Shown: in pieces, positions 1 to 5,470 of the stretch
Layout: each line of letters starts with the position of its first letter
Position numbering within the stretch: the stretch's first letter is position 1
Assembly: GCA_023388355.1 (NCBI GenBank)
Contig: JAEWGI010000074.1
Coordinates: 1 to 5,470, forward strand
Length of the DNA stretch: 5,470 bases
DNA from: Pseudomonadota bacterium
GTDB taxonomy: Bacteria > Pseudomonadota > Gammaproteobacteria > Xanthomonadales > Xanthomonadaceae
Direction of reading: 5' to 3'
Program-made: the position numbers and the translations under genes
The notes under the pieces: generated by a model
Told to the model about the DNA's origin: nothing
Database searches by the model: none
Seen by the model: only the letters and a program-made list of their open reading frames with translations

Positions 1-46
1 GGGGGGGGGGCGGGGGGGGGGCGGGGGCGGGCGCCGCCCCCCCGCC
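1..46. repeat. Low-complexity G/C edge sequence
   Basis: The first 31 bases contain only G with three isolated C residues, followed by a C-rich stretch to 46. No coding or regulatory meaning is visible. It may be a sequencing or assembly artefact at a contig end. Confidence 0.7.
23..41 (-). terminator. GC-rich hairpin behind the last gene, possible terminator
   Basis: Positions 23-30 (GGGGGCGG) and 34-41 (CCGCCCCC) form a perfect 8-bp stem with a 3-base loop. It begins 11 bases past the stop codon at 53, where an operon terminator would be expected. It is followed on the transcribed strand by a C-rich run rather than a T-run, so it is not a canonical intrinsic terminator. It also sits in suspicious low-complexity sequence at the window edge. 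Confidence 0.25.
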
Positions 47-52
47 ACGGGG

Positions 53-2560
53 TCACGGCGTCCTCTTCCTCCACCACAGGAAGATCGCGATGAGCAGCAG
101 CAGGAGCAGCAGCCACAGCCACCAGAGATGCCAGATGCCAGACGCAGGCGCGGCGCCATCCCCGGGTGCCACCACGGCCGGCAGGTCGAGCGGCAGGCCG
201 TCGATCCGCAGGGTCGGCGGCGTGGCGTCGGCGGAGGTGTAGCCGACGACGATGCTGTAGCTGCCGTCGAGGTTGTCGGTCACCGGTCCGACGATCTCCC
301 CGTCGAAGGGCACGGCGTGGAAGCTGGCCGACTTGCCGGGGCCGACCAGGTTGCCGGCCGCGTCGACCGGACGCAGGGTGATCTGCACGCAGCCGCCGGC
401 GAAGCCGGGTGCGCAGGTGGCGGCCGGCGAATGGGTCAGGGTGGCCGCGGTGGCCGCGGGGTCGGGCAGGACCTGCACGTAGCGGTCGGTATCGTAGACG
501 CGTGTGAAGGCGCCGTTGTCCGCGGCCTCGCCTTCGATCCGGAAGCCGACCCGGTAGTTGCCTTCCGCCAGGGTCGCCGGGAACTCGGCGGTATAGACGC
601 CGGGCGCGGTTTCGGTGAGCGCAATGCCCTGTTCGGCGCCCAGTTCCAGCGCGGCCAGCAGTTGGTCGCGCTGCGCCGGGTCGGCCAGCATCGCCTGCGC
701 CTTGCGGCCCGCGGCGCTGATCGCGTCGCCTTCCACCGCATCGATGGGCTTGCTGTTCGAGGCGGACAACACGTTGCCCAGCCCTTCGGACGGGCCGGAG
801 ACGAAGGCGCGCACGCTGCCCGGCGCGAGGCCGGTCAGCGGCTGGCCGCCTTCGGTCAGCGTGGCCTTCAGCTGCAGCGGTTCGCCGACGCCCGGCCGGT
901 CCTGGGTCACGGCGTAGGTGGAGGCGATGCTGGCGTTGTCGCCGAGCACGAACAGGTTCCAGCGCCCCTCGCCGCGCGGCAGGGTGCGGACGAATTCCAG
1001 CGTCCACTCGCCATCGCTGGACACGCATTGCCCGGCTCCGTTGCAGAACGGCGCGCGCAGGGTCAGCGCTACGTGATCGCCGCCCGCCTCGACCAGCACG
1101 CGCGGATCCTGGAGCGGATCGAATTCGACGCCATCCTTGTGCAGGCGGATGTTGGGCAGGCCGTCGGCCTGGAAGCCGCGGTTCCATCCCAGCAGAACGG
1201 TGAGCGCGAGGTCCTGGCGGCTGGTGCGGAACGAGGCCGCGATCGGGGTGGCGGCAGTGCCGGCGGGCTGCGGCTGCATACCCGAGGAGGCGTGGATCAT
1301 CTCCAGCTTGTCGCCGATCAGGGTTTCGGCCAGCACCTGCAGGAAGTACTGGATGGTGCCGCCCGGAGGGTCGTCGAGTACGGTGTCGTTGTGCTGCAGG
1401 CCGCAGTCGCCGGTGTCGGCCATGGCATTGAGCAGTGCGCTCGAATCGGAGTCGGCCGGGTCGTCGATGCGCAGGCGGAAGGGGCAGAGCTTGAGCTGTT
1501 CGCCGGCCGGGATCACCGGGTCGCCGCCGATTGGCGTGCTGGTCGTGTTGAGGACCAGCCCGTTGCCGTCCCATGCGAGGAAGCGGCTGGAGTTCTGCGC
1601 GCCGTCGCTGAACACCAGCATCGCGTTGTTGAAATCGGCGTTGCTGCTTGCCGGGCCGACGACGCTGGCCAGCAGTTCGCCGATGCCCTCGCCGATCGAA
1701 GTGTTGCCCCCTGGCGAGCGGGTGTCGATGGCCCCGAGCACGGCATCCAGGGTGACGTTCGACATGTTCCCGAGGCCGCTCCCCTCGGTTTCCGCGTCGT
1801 GGTTGAAGAACACCACCCCGATCTGGTCGTTGGGCAGGTGATACGCCTTGGCGACGCTGATCATCTGCGCAGTGGCGCGTCGCAGCACGCTCCATCGCCG
1901 GCACTCCGGCGTCGGCGAGTAGTAGGACCCGCATGCGGGATCGTCGTGTCGCGAGGTCCAGTCCATGCTCCCGGACTTGTCGAAGACCAGCACCAGCCGG
2001 GCGGGCTTGCGCGAGATCGACGGGTCGGGCGTGGGCGCCGTGCCGCCCAGCACCGTGTCGCTGTCGTAGGCGGCGACGTCGTTGCCGACGCCTGTGGCGG
2101 TGAGGCCGGTAGCCGTCAGGCGCATGGCGCCGGACAGCAGGCCGAGATGGAACACTTCCAGCGTATCGACATTGCCGGCGGTGCTGGTCATGCGGAAGGT
2201 GCAGGTGCCGCCGGTGCTGGCGTCGAGCACGGGTTCGACCGTCGAGTACGTGCAATTGACCGGCGTGGTGGCGGGACTGGGACCCGGACGCAGCTGCACG
2301 GTAGCGGACGACGCGTCGAGCGGATAGACGGAAAGGTCGTCGGCGAGGTACAGCACCCGGATCGACTTGCTGGCGTTGGGAACGCCGAGCGCGTTGCTGA
2401 ACGGCGCCCACGCGTTGCCGCTCGCGTCGAGCTTCGGCTCGGACGTGCTGGCCGCGCTCACGTTGGGGGTGGCGGTCGCCGCGACCGCGCTGTTCAGGGC
2501 GAACAGCAGGGGCAGCAGGGCACCGGCCCAGGCTGCGTAGCGCGCATGTGTGCGTGTCAT
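53..2560 (-). CDS. Exported VWA-domain protein with Ig-like domains and C-terminal membrane anchor (835 aa)
   Basis: A Sec signal peptide covers residues 1-27 (R3 and R7, hydrophobic core AGALLPLLFALNS, cleavage likely after AVA). Residues 30-180 are an unassigned beta-rich region. The VWA domain spans about 187-420 with a complete MIDAS: D194, S196 and S198 in FDKSGSM, T287 in GGNTSIG, and D319 in VFSDG. It should bind a divalent cation and act in ligand or protein binding. Two cysteine-bearing insertions occur within it (C210/C220 and C359/C386). Residues 440-550 are beta-rich with C506/C512. Residues 555-700 are Ig-like with an embedded helical segment (605-645), containing PGVYTAEFPATLAEGNYRVG. 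Residues 702-790 resemble a filamin/invasin-type Ig domain with NLDGSYSI. A hydrophobic Trp-rich segment (809-830) is followed by RKRTP, predicting a large exported domain with a short cytoplasmic tail. All ten cysteines fall in close pairs, consistent with disulfides. The ATG at 2560 has AAGGAG 6 bases upstream. The ligand is unknown. Confidence 0.93.
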   Translation of the reverse strand: MTRTHARYAAWAGALLPLLFALNSAVAATATPNVSAASTSEPKLDASGNAWAPFSNALGVPNASKSIRVLYLADDLSVYPLDASSATVQLRPGPSPATTPVNCTYSTVEPVLDASTGGTCTFRMTSTAGNVDTLEVFHLGLLSGAMRLTATGLTATGVGNDVAAYDSDTVLGGTAPTPDPSISRKPARLVLVFDKSGSMDWTSRHDDPACGSYYSPTPECRRWSVLRRATAQMISVAKAYHLPNDQIGVVFFNHDAETEGSGLGNMSNVTLDAVLGAIDTRSPGGNTSIGEGIGELLASVVGPASSNADFNNAMLVFSDGAQNSSRFLAWDGNGLVLNTTSTPIGGDPVIPAGEQLKLCPFRLRIDDPADSDSSALLNAMADTGDCGLQHNDTVLDDPPGGTIQYFLQVLAETLIGDKLEMIHASSGMQPQPAGTAATPIAASFRTSRQDLALTVLLGWNRGFQADGLPNIRLHKDGVEFDPLQDPRVLVEAGGDHVALTLRAPFCNGAGQCVSSDGEWTLEFVRTLPRGEGRWNLFVLGDNASIASTYAVTQDRPGVGEPLQLKATLTEGGQPLTGLAPGSVRAFVSGPSEGLGNVLSASNSKPIDAVEGDAISAAGRKAQAMLADPAQRDQLLAALELGAEQGIALTETAPGVYTAEFPATLAEGNYRVGFRIEGEAADNGAFTRVYDTDRYVQVLPDPAATAATLTHSPAATCAPGFAGGCVQITLRPVDAAGNLVGPGKSASFHAVPFDGEIVGPVTDNLDGSYSIVVGYTSADATPPTLRIDGLPLDLPAVVAPGDGAAPASGIWHLWWLWLLLLLLLIAIFLWWRKRTP

Positions 2561-2565
2561 TGCAA

Positions 2566-2572
2566 TCTCCTT
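2566..2572 (-). promoter_or_regulatory. Ribosome binding site of the VWA gene
   Basis: AAGGAGA on the minus strand is the strongest Shine-Dalgarno match in the window; its AAGGAG core ends 6 bases before the ATG at 2560. It lies inside the 16-base gap behind the stop of the DUF6519 gene (2577-2579). Together with the signal peptide it fixes this start against an in-frame upstream extension to 2986. Confidence 0.82.
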
Positions 2573-2576
2573 CTGC

Positions 2577-4307
2577 TCAGATGTGCTGGACGAGGCCGAC
2601 CTGCTGCAGCAGGGGACCGTTCTGGAAGTACAGGCTGGCGTTTCCGGCCTGGTCGGCCACGAATCCCGGATAGCGCGCCGACTGGGACGGCGGCAGCAGC
2701 TCCCGCGTCTCGGTCGCGCCGATCGCGAGCCGCCGGGCGCGCAGCGTGCTGAAGCCCGGCGCACCGGTGGTTGCGTAGAACAGCCACAGCGCGCCGTCCG
2801 CCGCGCAGCCGGCGGCGAGGTCGATGAAGCCGGAGACCGGGATCGTGAGCGTGGTGTCGGTGAAGGCGGCTTCCCATGCGCCGGCGACGTAGCGCTTGCG
2901 GAACACGCGCCAGTCCGGGCCCATCGGCTCGGGCTGTTGCACGTAGACCAGGTTGGGCGTGCCGTCGGGTTCGATCGCGACCGCATGCGCGCCGGGGCGC
3001 GTCATCGTGCCTGCGGGCGCGACGGCTCCGGCCGGCCCGCCGGGCGGATAGCGCACGCTCTGCGCGCTCAATACGCCGCCGGTGTTGCGCTGCCAGACCA
3101 GGACGATGGTGCCGGCCGCATCGGTGGCCGCGCTCACGCGGCTGTTCTGGTCGGTCGCGTCGACCACTTCCTCCGCGCCCCAGCTGCCGGTGTAGTGGCG
3201 ACTGAAGACGCGGTTGTTGCCCGACAGCGCCGAGTAGAACACCCGGATCGAGCCGTCGGGCTGGGCGGCGACGGCGAGGCTGCTGACGTTGAGCACGCCG
3301 GTGAACTGGAAGGCGTCCGCCGGCGCGGTCCAGGTGCCGGCGATGCGGCGGCTGAACGACAGGAAGCGGTCGCCGCCGGCCACCCGCACCCAGAACGCCC
3401 AGGTCGTGCCGGTGGCGTCGGTCACCGCCGCAGGCGAGTTGTAGGGGCCGGCCGAGAGCACCGTGTTCGGCCCGACTGCGGCCGGCCGCTCGTGCAGGAT
3501 CGCGTTGATCACGTCGCGCAGCGGGTAGGCCAGCTGCGGCACGCCGCTGCCGTCGACGGCGTAGCCGGTGCCGAAGGTGTCGGCGAGCGCCTGGTTGAAG
3601 TCCATCCGCGAGGGCAGCGAGACGTCGCGGCGGCGGCGGTCGGCGATGGCATCGTCGTCGATGACGCCGGCCGAGGTCTGGGTGATCGTCGCCAGCGCGG
3701 CGTAGCCGTGGCCGGCCAGGAAGTCGGCGTCGCCGTCGGCGGGCGGGGTGGTGCCGGTGCGCGCGCGCACCGCCCATTCGCGCCGCAGCCGCGAGCAGGT
3801 TTCGGTACCGAGCCCGGGCAGCACCAGCGAGGGATCTTCCGCAAGCGTGACCAGGCGTTCCCAGACGTCGAGGTAGACGGTGAGCGTGCGCGTGGCCGGC
3901 GCCGCCGGCGGCGCCGGCAGCGCGGCGATCGCCGGTACGCCCCAGTCTGCGGCCAGCGCGGCCGCGCCGGGCTGGCCGGCGTGCAGCGGCTGGCCGGCGA
4001 AGTCGGTGTCGGCGGTGATGAACGCCTCCATGCCGTCCACCAGCATGCGCCCGGCCTGCAGCGCCTGGGGACCGCCGCCGGCGGCGATGGCGAAGCTGGT
4101 CGTCGAGCCGGTGGCGGCGATGCGGAAGCCGTCGTTGCCGAGCGGCACGCCGTCGCCGACGAACCAGCGCAGGAAGGCGCGCAGCTCGTAGCGGCGCATG
4201 TCGTCGCCTTCGTTCCAGTCGGCGTCGGCCAGGGGCACGCCCTGGGCGAGGCGCACGCTGACGTAGCGGCGCAGCGGGTCGAAGGTATCGGGGGAGATGA
4301 TGGCCAT
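2577..4307 (-). CDS. DUF6519 domain protein with C-terminal beta-propeller-like repeats (576 aa)
   Basis: Residues 1-33 carry the DUF6519 signature: DTFDP (7-11), a YVSVRLAQG segment (15-23) and the ADADWNE box (27-33), which corresponds to the 'QGRVQLDADWNEQ' seen in that family. Further family motifs follow: AGRMLVDG (85-92), YLDVWERLVT (145-154) and DPSL...LGTETCSRLRREWAV (158-180). An Ala/Pro linker lies at 129-140. From about residue 286 there are roughly six repeats of 40-55 residues with an 'a-x-D-x-x-G-x-x-x-x-f-y/w' core: DATGTTWAFW (297-306), QPDGSIRVFYS (349-359), TDAAGTIVLVWQ (395-406), EPDGTPNLVYV (446-456), AADGALWLFYA (502-512) and ADQAGNASLYFQ (551-562). This periodicity suggests a sialidase-fold-like propeller, without canonical Asp-boxes. 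No signal peptide or membrane segment is present, so it is probably cytosolic or particle-borne. The ATG at 4307 has GAGGAA 6 bases upstream; the frame stays open further upstream, but that stretch overlaps the preceding gene and is Arg/Pro-rich. A tip or fibre component with target binding is inferred. Confidence 0.88.
   Translation of the reverse strand: MAIISPDTFDPLRRYVSVRLAQGVPLADADWNEGDDMRRYELRAFLRWFVGDGVPLGNDGFRIAATGSTTSFAIAAGGGPQALQAGRMLVDGMEAFITADTDFAGQPLHAGQPGAAALAADWGVPAIAALPAPPAAPATRTLTVYLDVWERLVTLAEDPSLVLPGLGTETCSRLRREWAVRARTGTTPPADGDADFLAGHGYAALATITQTSAGVIDDDAIADRRRRDVSLPSRMDFNQALADTFGTGYAVDGSGVPQLAYPLRDVINAILHERPAAVGPNTVLSAGPYNSPAAVTDATGTTWAFWVRVAGGDRFLSFSRRIAGTWTAPADAFQFTGVLNVSSLAVAAQPDGSIRVFYSALSGNNRVFSRHYTGSWGAEEVVDATDQNSRVSAATDAAGTIVLVWQRNTGGVLSAQSVRYPPGGPAGAVAPAGTMTRPGAHAVAIEPDGTPNLVYVQQPEPMGPDWRVFRKRYVAGAWEAAFTDTTLTIPVSGFIDLAAGCAADGALWLFYATTGAPGFSTLRARRLAIGATETRELLPPSQSARYPGFVADQAGNASLYFQNGPLLQQVGLVQHI
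3895..3918. repeat. Perfect 24-bp palindrome inside the DUF6519 gene
   Basis: The 12-base arm GCCGGCGCCGCC is followed immediately by its exact reverse complement. The palindrome falls in the part of the gene that encodes the Ala/Pro linker around residues 130-138. GC-only codons for Ala and Pro make such palindromes likely by chance, so a function is not implied. Confidence 0.6.
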
Positions 4308-4313
4308 GGCGTG

Positions 4314-4319
4314 TTCCTC
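4314..4319 (-). promoter_or_regulatory. Ribosome binding site of the DUF6519 gene
   Basis: GAGGAA on the minus strand ends 6 bases before the ATG at 4307. It supports this start over in-frame upstream starts that would overlap the preceding gene by more than 150 bases. Confidence 0.75.
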
Positions 4320-4336
4320 GTTCGTGTCGGGTCGTG

Positions 4337-4876
4337 TCAGAACACGAGCCAGATGGTGCGTTCGAGCGTGCTGGCCGGATCCTTGGCGACGACCGGATGG
4401 CGCACGAGATTGATCTGGGTGGGCGTGCCGGCGATCTGCGCGACCAGGCCGAATTCGCGCAGGTTGCCGCTGGCGTGGGCGGCGTCCGGCCACGGCGGCA
4501 CGTTCGGGCCGAGGGTGGCGACGATCTGCAGGCGGTTGGTCGGCGTGGCCGAGGGCACGGCGCCATCCATGAACTGGAAGGCGAGGTCGGCGGTGCCGAC
4601 CAGGAACGGCGCCGGATCGACCAGGCCGGTCTCGCTGCCGCTCGGCGGCGCCGGCGGCGCCTGGTCCCAGGTCGCGAGGCCGGCGCCGACCGCCAGGCCC
4701 TGGATGCCGAGCGTGCCGCCCGGCTGCCCGCCCATGAATGCGGCCAGCAGCCGGCGGCAGTCGGCGAGGATCGCGTTCTTCGCCCAGCCGCGGTCCCAGA
4801 GCACGCGGCCGGACGCATCGCGCAGCACGTCGCGGTACATGCCCTGGGGCAGAGGCATCCGGGTGTCCATGTCCAT
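4337..4876 (-). CDS. Small putative phage-tail-associated protein (179 aa)
   Basis: I do not recognise a named family. The 179-aa protein begins with a short beta-type segment, MYRDVLRDASGRVLWDRGW (13-31), followed by a helix, NAILADCRRLLAAFM (34-48). Next comes a Gly-rich stretch with GIQGLAVGAGLATWD (57-71) and a Pro/Gly/Ser linker (74-89). The C-terminal half is beta-rich, with RLQIVATLGP (115-124), SGNLREFGLVAQIAG (136-150), INLVRHPVV (155-163) and the ending TIWLVF. This plan (leading strand, helix, 'G-x-G' strand, then 'lrEfGLv' and an 'r-x-i' strand) is one I associate with small accessory or fibre-adjacent proteins of phage tails and tail-like particles. There is no signal peptide and one cysteine (C40). 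The first ATG (4876) is chosen because AAGGAA lies 8 bases upstream; an alternative ATG at 4870 would have 14-base spacing. It sits between two putative tail-like genes, 28 and 29 bases from its neighbours. Confidence 0.8.
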   Translation of the reverse strand: MDMDTRMPLPQGMYRDVLRDASGRVLWDRGWAKNAILADCRRLLAAFMGGQPGGTLGIQGLAVGAGLATWDQAPPAPPSGSETGLVDPAPFLVGTADLAFQFMDGAVPSATPTNRLQIVATLGPNVPPWPDAAHASGNLREFGLVAQIAGTPTQINLVRHPVVAKDPASTLERTIWLVF

Positions 4877-4884
4877 TGCGTGGG

Positions 4885-4890
4885 TTCCTT
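4885..4890 (-). promoter_or_regulatory. Ribosome binding site of the 179-aa gene
   Basis: AAGGAA on the minus strand ends 8 bases before the ATG at 4876. It decides between the ATGs at 4876 and 4870 in favour of the first. Confidence 0.7.
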
Positions 4891-4904
4891 GCGGGTTGGA
4901 GGAG

Positions 4905-5470
4905 TCAGAGCGGCGGCGGGAAGTAGCTGCGCCGTCGCAGCGAGGTCAGGTCGGTCGGATCGGCGCTGGTGCCGGTGGCCAGGTTGCTGATCAGCACCAC
5001 CCAGTCCGGGAGCGCGGCGCTGCTGCCGTCGGTGAGGTCGAGGAAATGTTCGACGAAGGGGTAGTCGTCGAGGTACGACTCGCCGATGTCGGCGCCGGGG
5101 CCGTACAGCGTTTCGACCGTGGGCGACGGCGACAGCACGATCACCGCGCGCAGGTTGACCGGCAGGAATTCCGACAGCAGCTGTTTGAGGCGCGCGGCGT
5201 TGGCCGCCGTCAGCGCCTGGCCGAAGCGGCCGCGGCTGACGTACAGCCCGAGCGTCCCCCGGGTGAAGAATTCGCTGGGTGCAAGCGGCGGCTCGCCGTC
5301 GCCGTCCTTGGGCCGGTGCGGGGTGTAGGCGAGCAGGTCGCCCCACTGGTGGTGGCGAACGTTGCGCAGGGTATCGGCCATGCGCGGCGTGGTCGTGCCG
5401 GCATGCCGACGCAGCGTGGCGGCCTCGGGCACGCGCGTCGGCGCCGGCGCGGCCGGCGCCCCCGCCCCCA
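4905..5470 (-). CDS. Partial gene: C-terminal part of a putative phage-tail-like structural protein
   Basis: The reading frame is open from the stop (TGA, 4905-4907) to the right edge, so the 5' end is missing. A GTG at 5432 (175 aa) and an ATG at 5381 (158 aa) are in frame, but neither has a Shine-Dalgarno sequence, and the frame continues upstream as an Ala/Pro/Gly-rich stretch that looks like a linker. Numbering from the GTG, residues 20-175 look like one folded domain: NVRHHQWGD (24-32), SEFFTRGTLGLYVSRG (53-68), a helix-type RLKQLLSEFLPVNLRAVIVL (81-100), ESYLDDYPFVEHF (118-130), a WVVLISN strand (144-150) and the tail SLRRRSYFPPPL. The helix followed by 'P-x-N-x-R-x-V' resembles the 'KPAH' segment of P2 gpI-like tail proteins, but this is a weak comparison from memory. 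There are no cysteines and no membrane segment in the visible part. It lies 28 bases upstream of the next gene in the same direction. The gene is real with good confidence; the function is tentative. Confidence 0.72.
   Translation of the reverse strand, partial: GAGAPAAPAPTRVPEAATLRRHAGTTTPRMADTLRNVRHHQWGDLLAYTPHRPKDGDGEPPLAPSEFFTRGTLGLYVSRGRFGQALTAANAARLKQLLSEFLPVNLRAVIVLSPSPTVETLYGPGADIGESYLDDYPFVEHFLDLTDGSSAALPDWVVLISNLATGTSADPTDLTSLRRRSYFPPPL
5440..5460. repeat. Inverted repeat at the right edge
   Basis: GGCGCCGG (5440-5447) and CCGGCGCC (5453-5460) form a perfect 8-bp stem with a 5-base loop, followed by C-rich sequence to the edge. It lies within the Ala/Pro/Gly-coding linker of the partial gene, so it may be a by-product of coding low-complexity residues in a high-GC genome. 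Confidence 0.5.

Noticed and set aside
1137..1841. A 234-codon plus-strand open frame within the VWA gene
   Set aside because: It is a shadow frame with Ser/Pro/Arg-rich composition and no domain; it lies over the MIDAS-containing part of the real gene.
128..2752. An 874-codon open frame on the plus strand, antisense to the VWA gene
   Set aside because: It is in codon register with the VWA gene, so its stops would need TTA, CTA or TCA codons on the sense strand, which are rare in high-GC genomes. Its product is Gly/Ala/Arg-rich without domains, and it has no plausible start region, whereas the minus-strand product has a signal peptide, MIDAS and anchor.
2561..2986. Upstream in-frame extension of the VWA gene to 2986
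   Set aside because: It would overlap the DUF6519 gene by over 400 bases, encodes Arg/Ser/Pro-rich sequence, and would bury the signal peptide. AAGGAG lies 6 bases before the ATG at 2560.
4308..4493. Upstream in-frame extension of the DUF6519 gene to 4493
   Set aside because: It would overlap the preceding gene by over 150 bases and is Arg/Pro/His-rich. The DUF6519 signature begins right at the ATG at 4307, which has a good ribosome binding site.
4334..4990. A 218-codon plus-strand open frame across gene 2
   Set aside because: It is an antisense shadow with Arg/Gly/Ala-rich composition, crossing the stop of one real gene and the whole of another.
2557..5346. A 929-codon minus-strand open frame across genes 1 to 3
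   Set aside because: It is an alternative frame through three well-supported genes, with an Arg/Pro/Ala-rich product and no recognisable domain. The three shorter genes have ribosome binding sites and family motifs.
1..5470. tRNA, rRNA, CRISPR array, insertion sequence or toxin-antitoxin pair
   Set aside because: The window is filled by four genes with gaps of 16 to 29 bases. No spaced direct repeats, terminal inverted repeats with a transposase, or RNA gene signatures are visible.

Overview
The window is a GC-rich stretch of bacterial DNA. A spot check of two 60-base lines gave about 60% and 80% GC. It is almost completely coding, with every supported gene on the minus strand. The last gene encodes a Sec signal peptide and a C-terminal membrane anchor. 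Together with codon choice that avoids TTA, CTA and TCA, this fits a high-GC Gram-negative such as a Xanthomonadaceae-type gammaproteobacterium, but the taxon is a low-confidence guess. Both edges are low-complexity G/C sequence next to perfect 8-bp hairpins, which suggests a short contig that broke at hard-to-sequence DNA.

Layout in transcription order (right to left): (1) positions 5470 to 4905, the 3' part of a gene that enters from the right edge, with an Ala/Pro/Gly linker followed by a conserved-looking C-terminal domain that I tentatively compare with phage-tail (P2 gpI-like) proteins; (2) 4876 to 4337, a 179-aa protein resembling small accessory proteins of phage tails; (3) 4307 to 2577, a 576-aa protein with a well-recognisable DUF6519 N-terminal domain and about six C-terminal repeats that read as a beta-propeller; (4) 2560 to 53, an 835-aa exported von Willebrand factor A (VWA) protein with a complete MIDAS metal site, ten cysteines in five close pairs, Ig-like domains and a Trp-rich C-terminal membrane segment. 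Intergenic gaps are 28, 29 and 16 bases. Each downstream gene has a clear Shine-Dalgarno sequence, so the four genes are probably one operon. A GC-rich hairpin follows the last stop codon.

My reading is that genes 1 to 3 are accessory (baseplate, fibre or tip) parts of a phage-tail-like particle, either a prophage tail or an extracellular contractile injection system. The propeller of gene 3 would be a candidate target-binding module. No sheath, tube, spike, baseplate-J or AAA+ ATPase gene lies in the window, so this assignment is inference. The most interesting point is gene 4: a secreted, membrane-anchored VWA protein placed immediately behind tail-like genes, which could be a cell-envelope partner of the particle. 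Nothing here proves that the four proteins act together.
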